Assembly: GCA_017654735.1 (NCBI GenBank)
Contig: JADPYG010000088.1
Coordinates: forward strand, 3,782,001-3,846,000
DNA length: 64,000 nt
DNA from: Vishniacozyma victoriae
Taxonomy: Eukaryota; Basidiomycota; Tremellomycetes; Tremellales; Bulleribasidiaceae
Direction: 5' to 3'
This document shows, piece by piece, positions 58,936 through 64,000 of this stretch. The notes below the pieces were generated by a model that saw only the letters and a program-made list of their open reading frames with translations, searched no databases and was not told the origin of the DNA. Both the position numbers and the translations under genes were made by a program. How positions within the stretch are numbered: the stretch's first letter is position 1; every line of letters begins with the position of its first letter.

Positions 58936-61900
58936 CTAATTACCATCAGTGATCCTCAAATTCCAAATGGGCCATTCTCCAATCCCGACCCTACCTTCCC
59001 TACTCGCCCGACCAGCTCCCTCCAACCGGCTCTTGGCATCGACCTCGGCCCGCTCATTCTCCTGAGCGACCTGTCCATCGAAGCCTAGTACTTCGACGTG
59101 AACTACCCCGCTCGAGGACTGGAAGACATCCCTCAACACATTCCCAGTACGCCAATCGACGTAAATCATCCCTTTATCTTCTACTTCCTTGATGTGAGCT
59201 GAAGCTTCTCCTTCAGCTGATGGACGCAGCAGACCATCCTGATCCATATCCGATGAAGGTGGGAATCCAGCTACTATCATACCCGCCGCACCCGCTCTGG
59301 AAGCATGTACGAGCTTCTCGAGGAAAGTACATCCACCTCGATTTAGGAGGACGACAAAGGGTGATTGGGTACTATCGAATGCGAGGGGTTGACATCCATC
59401 TGAATCCACATGCCGGAGTGTCATGGAAGGGGAGTTGATTGTGAATGGTTGATCTGATGGGGTGAAAGATTGACCAAAAGCAGCTGTGGCTCCGACTGCA
59501 TGCAAGAATACCTCATTAGAAGGGATTGTCGAAGCGGAAGCTGGACGAGTGGAGAATCGAAGAATGACTTCGGTCGGACCTTCGTGGGCTATACTTTGTG
59601 GTATAGGGAGGTATCCGACCATACTGGGATCCGTGACCGTGATCTCCTGTCCAGGGCGTATACGATGTGGTCCGACTGGTCATTAGCTTCCATCCTCGTG
59701 AAAGTTGGAAACAAGCTCACTCTTGGAAATCTCATAGCCTGACCCATCTAGTCTCCATCGTACCGCCAATTTCAATCCGCTGACATCTGTGATCGTCCAA
59801 TCGCCTTCAGGGGATTGATAGACCTTCTCCGCTGACGGCGAGATATCTTCAGGTGGAACCTCATCTTGGCTCTGTCCAAGGGGGCCAAGTATGACATCGA
59901 ACGACTGACATCAGGTTTACTTCCTCAACAATGAGAGTGACTCACGTATTTAGGCACGTTCGGTATAGCGCAATACCCATCAGGCGACCAGTATTTCCGT
60001 TCCTCCTTTGCCACGTCACCATTGAGATCATCTCCGTAAATCAGAGTCCTCCCGTATTCCCAATCATCCCGCTGTTCTATCCCAACCCGCAGACCGTTAA
60101 GACTTGGCGGTCTGTAGATAGGACAGAATTGCTGTTCGCCACGATGGAGTTCTCGGCGTATTGGCGATGGCTGTGCTAGAAGTTCATGGGGGAGCGAGAG
60201 GGAATGACCTTCGGTGGTGAAGACTGAATTCGAGAGGGAAGAGGGTGGGGAGTCGTCAAAGAGGAGGTAGAGGTACTGCCAGATCAGCTACAGTCAAGTT
60301 TGAAACTGGACGACTCGCCTTGAGCGTTTCAGAGAGCACGAATGACTCCATCCGATCTTCTTTCTATACTATGAATTCCTGTTCTTGCTATATCATCACG
60401 GGGCACGGGGGAAACTCACCTCGCCAGTCTCTACATTGCGCAACGTCGCAAATCCACATTTCGTCCGCAACCTCTTTTGTAGATCACGCAATATCCGTTC
60501 TCCAACCCTGAGATAGAAATCATCGTTCGTAGCCTACCTGTCAGCTTGGAGTTTGCAGTGGTCGCGTAAGCTTACTTTATAAAGATAGTAATTACTTTCC
60601 ACAAATTCCGGTCTACCAGGATATCCAGCCCATTCAATCCTCCCTTCTCCCCATACCCAACTTTCCGGTATCCCACTATGTTTCCGCCATAGATTCCAAT
60701 ATACCATATGTCCCTTGATTGCAGATTCAAGATCGCCAGCTAGGACTTGTAGGCCTGGGAAGAAAGCTCCTAAGGAATCGATAGTTGAGGATGCTGCTTG
60801 ATGGAGGAGTTTGAATTGGACCGGGCGGTACTGCCATTTAGCTTTTGTACTGGGAACGCATTAGCTTACAAAGAATCCATCGATAGTCCGGACGTGGGTT
60901 TGAACTGCCGCATACGAATCTTGAAAGATGTCGAGGTACGTGTCGTCATCTTCATATCAGTCAATTCCCAAGGGAAGTCGATCAAAACTCACTGAGAAGA
61001 ATAGCAGCCTTCATTCCGTATTCAAAGAAACTGTCGATCCCCGCCCCTACTCCCGAGAATCCAGGTTGAAGCCATTGTCCATGCGAGACTCCTATCCCAT
61101 TTCCTATCAGATCGTGCTCCGAGCGTTTATTCCATATTGCCATATAAGCGAGATGGGCCGCTCGCTACCAGTCAGCTAAAACAAATGGGAGCGACAGCTG
61201 ACATACCTCAAAGCGGGAGTCACCTGTCAAGCGGGATAGGACGCTGAATTCGAGTACGAGACTGCCAGCTCCTGCCGCACCTTTCATCAGCTCCTTTTCA
61301 ACGTATTTGCTCAACTTACAAGTATCCGTGGTCTCCCCTGATACGACCCCATGACGCAGATTCACCCTCGCATATGGTAATCCCGTCTTGGTCTCAAAGG
61401 CAGGCAACATCCTCTCCCCAAGATCCGATGCCATCTCCAACAATCTTCCCCTGTAAGTCTTCAAATCGACCTTCGTCTTTCCCAGGCCCTGTATAAATAT
61501 CGCCTGTTCCTTTGGCGTATCGGGAAGTCTGTCCAGGTACTGATATGTCGACAACAAAGACCCGAGGGCTCGAATTGTCATTTCAAATACTTGAACTTTT
61601 ACATCTTGGTCGAATGAGATTTGGGTCGTCACTCGTTTCAAAGCATCGGGCAATAATGCTGGATACATCATGGGCAGCGAGGAGAGGACATCGAGCAGTG
61701 TCAAGGATGCGTTTGGGTGAATATCGTTCAAACCAAAATTGTTGGGATCTGGATCTCGACGTGATGGTTTGCATGATACCGATTTGAGCTCGTCCTGGAA
61801 TATCAGCTTGGGAGAATGCTTCTCAATTGAGGTGACATACGGCAGGATAAGCGTACTTCATATACCCATCATAGCCATGTCTAAACATCTAACAAATCAA

Positions 61901-62054
61901 CAAAGGCATCATGACTGATATAACAAAGAAGGCATACCTCCCGGACCTCCTCTTTCTTCCCTACCCGCCACCTGGGATCATGAGCTGCAACATGCCCAAT
62001 GAGACAAAGCACGGCAAGGCTGAAGCAGCGAAGCCATGCTATATGAAAGCGCAT
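58936..62054 (-). CDS. EDEM/Mnl1-like GH47 protein with PA domain (ER quality control)
   Basis: Alpha-mannosidase-like protein of the ER that marks misfolded glycoproteins for degradation. ATG 62054 gives MRFHIAWLRCFSLAVLCLIG, a signal peptide. The GH47 domain starts MFRHGYDGYMKYAYPA, joins DELKSVSCKPSRRDPDPNN and FGLNDIHPNASLTLLDVLSS, then RLLEMASDLGERMLPAFETK, GLPYARVNLRHGVVSGET, AGAGSLVLEFSVLSRLTGD and HGQWLQPGFSGVGAGIDSFF, the EDEM landmarks. After the barrel, RFSTRPASASTIPSNEVFLH leads to a protease-associated domain (SPFVVLLNRGGCTFLEKLVH, ASRAGAAGMIVAGFP). It ends WPIWNLRITDGN at 58936. A GH47 plus PA layout is known from EDEM3-type proteins. Many short introns are present; the total is roughly 900 residues. 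Confidence 0.87.
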
Positions 62055-63045
62055 AAGCGGTCTAGGGAGTATAATGAGTGACTTTTAATAGGAGTTCGGC
62101 GCCGGGGTGGAGGCTGGGGTCAGGCGCCTGTGTATCGGACAAGGATAGGCTCGGGAACAAAATGATCATTCTCGGGTGGGGGATACTCGGCCGAAAACAG
62201 GTTCTGGGTCCAAGCACGCACGTTCCGGAATGCAATTAGTTTCCTTTGGAAGAGCGGCAAGGTACATGACACTAGCTAACCTGTTTTGTACAATGCTGAG
62301 AGTGTGGAAAGGGCGATAGCCTTTGGAGCCGGGCATGATGAAATAATGCCGAGCGGCGCGTTAAGCGGGTCACACAACAATGGGGGGTCAGCAGAAACCG
62401 GACAAGTACCGGGCAACCGGGCAGAAGATCCTTGCCGTTACCTGCCTTCGGATTATAGTTAGAATAAAGCCAAGACGAGGCGCCATCTAGTGAGGTACAA
62501 TAAACAAGTTTATTCGGTACACGGCAGAGGGAGAGAGACTGCGGAAGAGCGAATTTGTGAGACGGAGTGGTTGAAAGGAGAGGGAATCAAGGGGGTAAAG
62601 GGTTTATTGCACTCTGTCCACTCCTTTTACCCTTTCATAAGATGAATTATCGGCTGAAATGTAATTAACGTGTGGGGTCCGGTCCGTTCAGAGATCAACT
62701 TCTAGTCGTATATCCTATATCCCAATCATATAAGATTGACCCCACCTTGTTCTATCTGTTTGTCGTTATCCACCAGATCCAGTTCAGCTATCTTACAATA
62801 ATACATATTCTATAAATAGTGAGTATACACTACTACCACACTCCTTTCACCTCAAACGACGCGCTTTGACATTCACCAACGCGTGTGAGGTCAGAGCGCC
62901 CTTCCTTTCAAACCCTGGTTCTCCTTCGTTCACGACAAAAACATCTTTAGGATTGTTTGTGTCTTCTACTTCTCGCCATTATTCTATTACCATCACTTTC
63001 ATTCCAGCGCATTCAACAATACCTCCAAGCTAACATCCATCAGAA
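62055..63045. other. Divergent promoter (GH47 gene / secreted protein)
   Basis: About 1 kb. It includes short GGGCAACCGGGCA-like repeats near 62405 and a T/C-rich leader from about 62700 before the secreted protein gene, possibly with a leader intron at about 62819 (GTGAGTATAC). No gene was seen. Confidence 0.5.
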
Positions 63046-63878
63046 ATGTACACTTCCGCACTATTCACCGCTATCCTAGCTGGTTCAGCTCGTAAGTCGC
63101 CATACACCAAAGTCCGTGCTCAGGCTGATGTACAGTCGCTCTCCACCCAGTTCAAGAACTCGTCAGGCGACAAACCTTGACCAACGACATTATCCCCGCT
63201 GCTTGCCAGGATACTTGTTCTTCCTCCCTCCCTATTTACAATGCTTGTCTTTCTGGAGATCAGACCACCTGCTTGACCGTCTGTGATGACGCCAAGTAAG
63301 TTACTCGATTAATTCGAGATCTTGGTCGAGCTGACAATCAGCTTCGACCCCTTCGTCGCTTGTTTCAACTGTATTATCCAGAACGTCCCAGGTGGTTCTT
63401 CTGGTCAATTCCAACAAGCCCAGCAACTCATTGGTGAACTCGAAGCCGCTTGTGGGCAAGATGGATCTTCCGTTAGCGGTTCCGCCCTTTCTACCGCCTC
63501 GTAAGCTCCGTCAATCCCCCTTGGACGGGATATCATAGCTGACGACTCAGCGGTGCCAGCGGTGCGGCTTCCGGTGCTGCTGCTTCCTTCACCTCTGCCT
63601 CCTCTGGTATCACCATCGGCGGTGGTTCCTCCACCGGTGGTCTCGCATCCATCACTTCCAGTGTCGCCGCCGGTGCATCCAGCGCTTCCCAGGCCGTTGC
63701 CGGATCTTCCACTCCTTCTGTAAGCTACCTTGCGCCCACACTTTTGAGCTTGACTGATGATTAGGCCTCCCAATCCGGAGCTAGCGCCGCTTCTTCCTCG
63801 CCCAACGCCGGTGTCATCACTGCTCCTACTGGTATCATTGCCGTTATCCTCGGTGCTATCGGTGCCCTCGCCCTTTAA
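63046..63878 (+). CDS. Secreted Cys-rich, Ser-rich protein with GPI-anchor signal
   Basis: Predicted cell-surface protein. ATG 63046 gives MYTSALFTAILAGSA, joined over a 45-bp intron to the rest of the signal peptide (ALHPVQELVRRQ, possibly with a Kex2-like RR site). The Cys segment is AACQDTCSSSLPIYNACLSG, TTCLTVCDDANF, FVACFNCIIQNVPGG and LEAACGQDGS, eight Cys in pairs. A Ser/Ala/Gly/Thr stalk follows with one more intron (about 63721-63764), then a hydrophobic end GIIAVILGAIGALAL, stop TAA 63878. Layout and Cys pairing resemble the protein at 31010, though the spacing differs. C-ending codons are strongly preferred, suggesting high expression. Confidence 0.85.
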
Positions 63879-64000
63879 GCTGTTGCAGGGCTTTGAGGAT
63901 TTGAGATTTTGAACATTGAAAGGGGATGAAGTGATTTTTTTGGACGTGGCATATATTTGCGTATAACTATTCGATGCACGTTGTTGCACACTTCACCTTT

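Overview
The window is eukaryotic and fungal, and fits a basidiomycete yeast of the Tremellales (Cryptococcus/Kwoniella type). Genes are dense and broken by many short introns, mostly about 35-60 bp, with GTAAGT/GTGAGT-like donors and CTGAC/CTGAT branch sites just before the acceptor AG. Gene content agrees: two ARN/SIT siderophore transporters, a WOPR (Gti1/Pac2) regulator, several Zn2Cys6 factors and Ser/Thr-rich GPI-anchored proteins. The genus is an inference. Exon joins were read by eye from frame, splice signals and protein-family fit.

Layout. 0-12.4 kb: ACC-synthase-like aminotransferase (-, cut by the window edge), Nudix hydrolase with a C-terminal membrane segment (+), NTA1-like amidase (+), a small Cys-rich metallothionein-like gene (+), a factor with its Zn2Cys6 cluster at the C-terminus (+), a ZNF511-like C2H2 protein (-) and V-ATPase proteolipid subunit c (+). 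12.4-22.8 kb: a long low-complexity protein (+), an SDR oxidoreductase (-), a short basic protein (-), siderophore transporter 1 (-) and a Zn2Cys6 factor (-) that seems to use a GC-AG intron. 22.8-32 kb: an amidohydrolase pseudogene (+), a serine racemase/SRY1-like enzyme (-), mitochondrial ribosomal protein uL24m (-), an OCRL-like inositol 5-phosphatase (+) and a secreted GPI-type protein (+). 32-43 kb: a Dal5-like permease, a Mup1-like permease, a zinc alcohol dehydrogenase and a YtcJ-like amidohydrolase (all +), an unrecognised gene (-) and cytochrome oxidase subunit IV (-). 43-64 kb: a GPI-anchored PEBP protein (+), siderophore transporter 2 (-), an SP-family sugar transporter with an in-frame TAA (+), a Zn2Cys6 factor (+), a formamidase (+), the WOPR regulator behind a 2.2 kb upstream region (+), an EDEM-type GH47/PA mannosidase-like protein (-) and another secreted GPI-type protein (+).

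Themes. Housekeeping genes are interleaved with an accessory nutrient set: two siderophore importers, three other transporters, an amidase, two amidohydrolases, a racemase and a formamidase. Both siderophore transporters carry exact ATCWGATAA sites, the motif of Urbs1/SREA/Cir1-type iron GATA factors, within about 80-310 bp of their start codons, which suggests one iron regulon. No tRNA, rRNA, CRISPR array or intact transposon was recognised. No wholly new system is evident. The items most worth checking are the TAA inside a 12-bp GT...AG segment of the sugar transporter, the shared iron sites, the amidohydrolase relic, the GC-AG intron and an orphan open frame at 54.5-54.9 kb.
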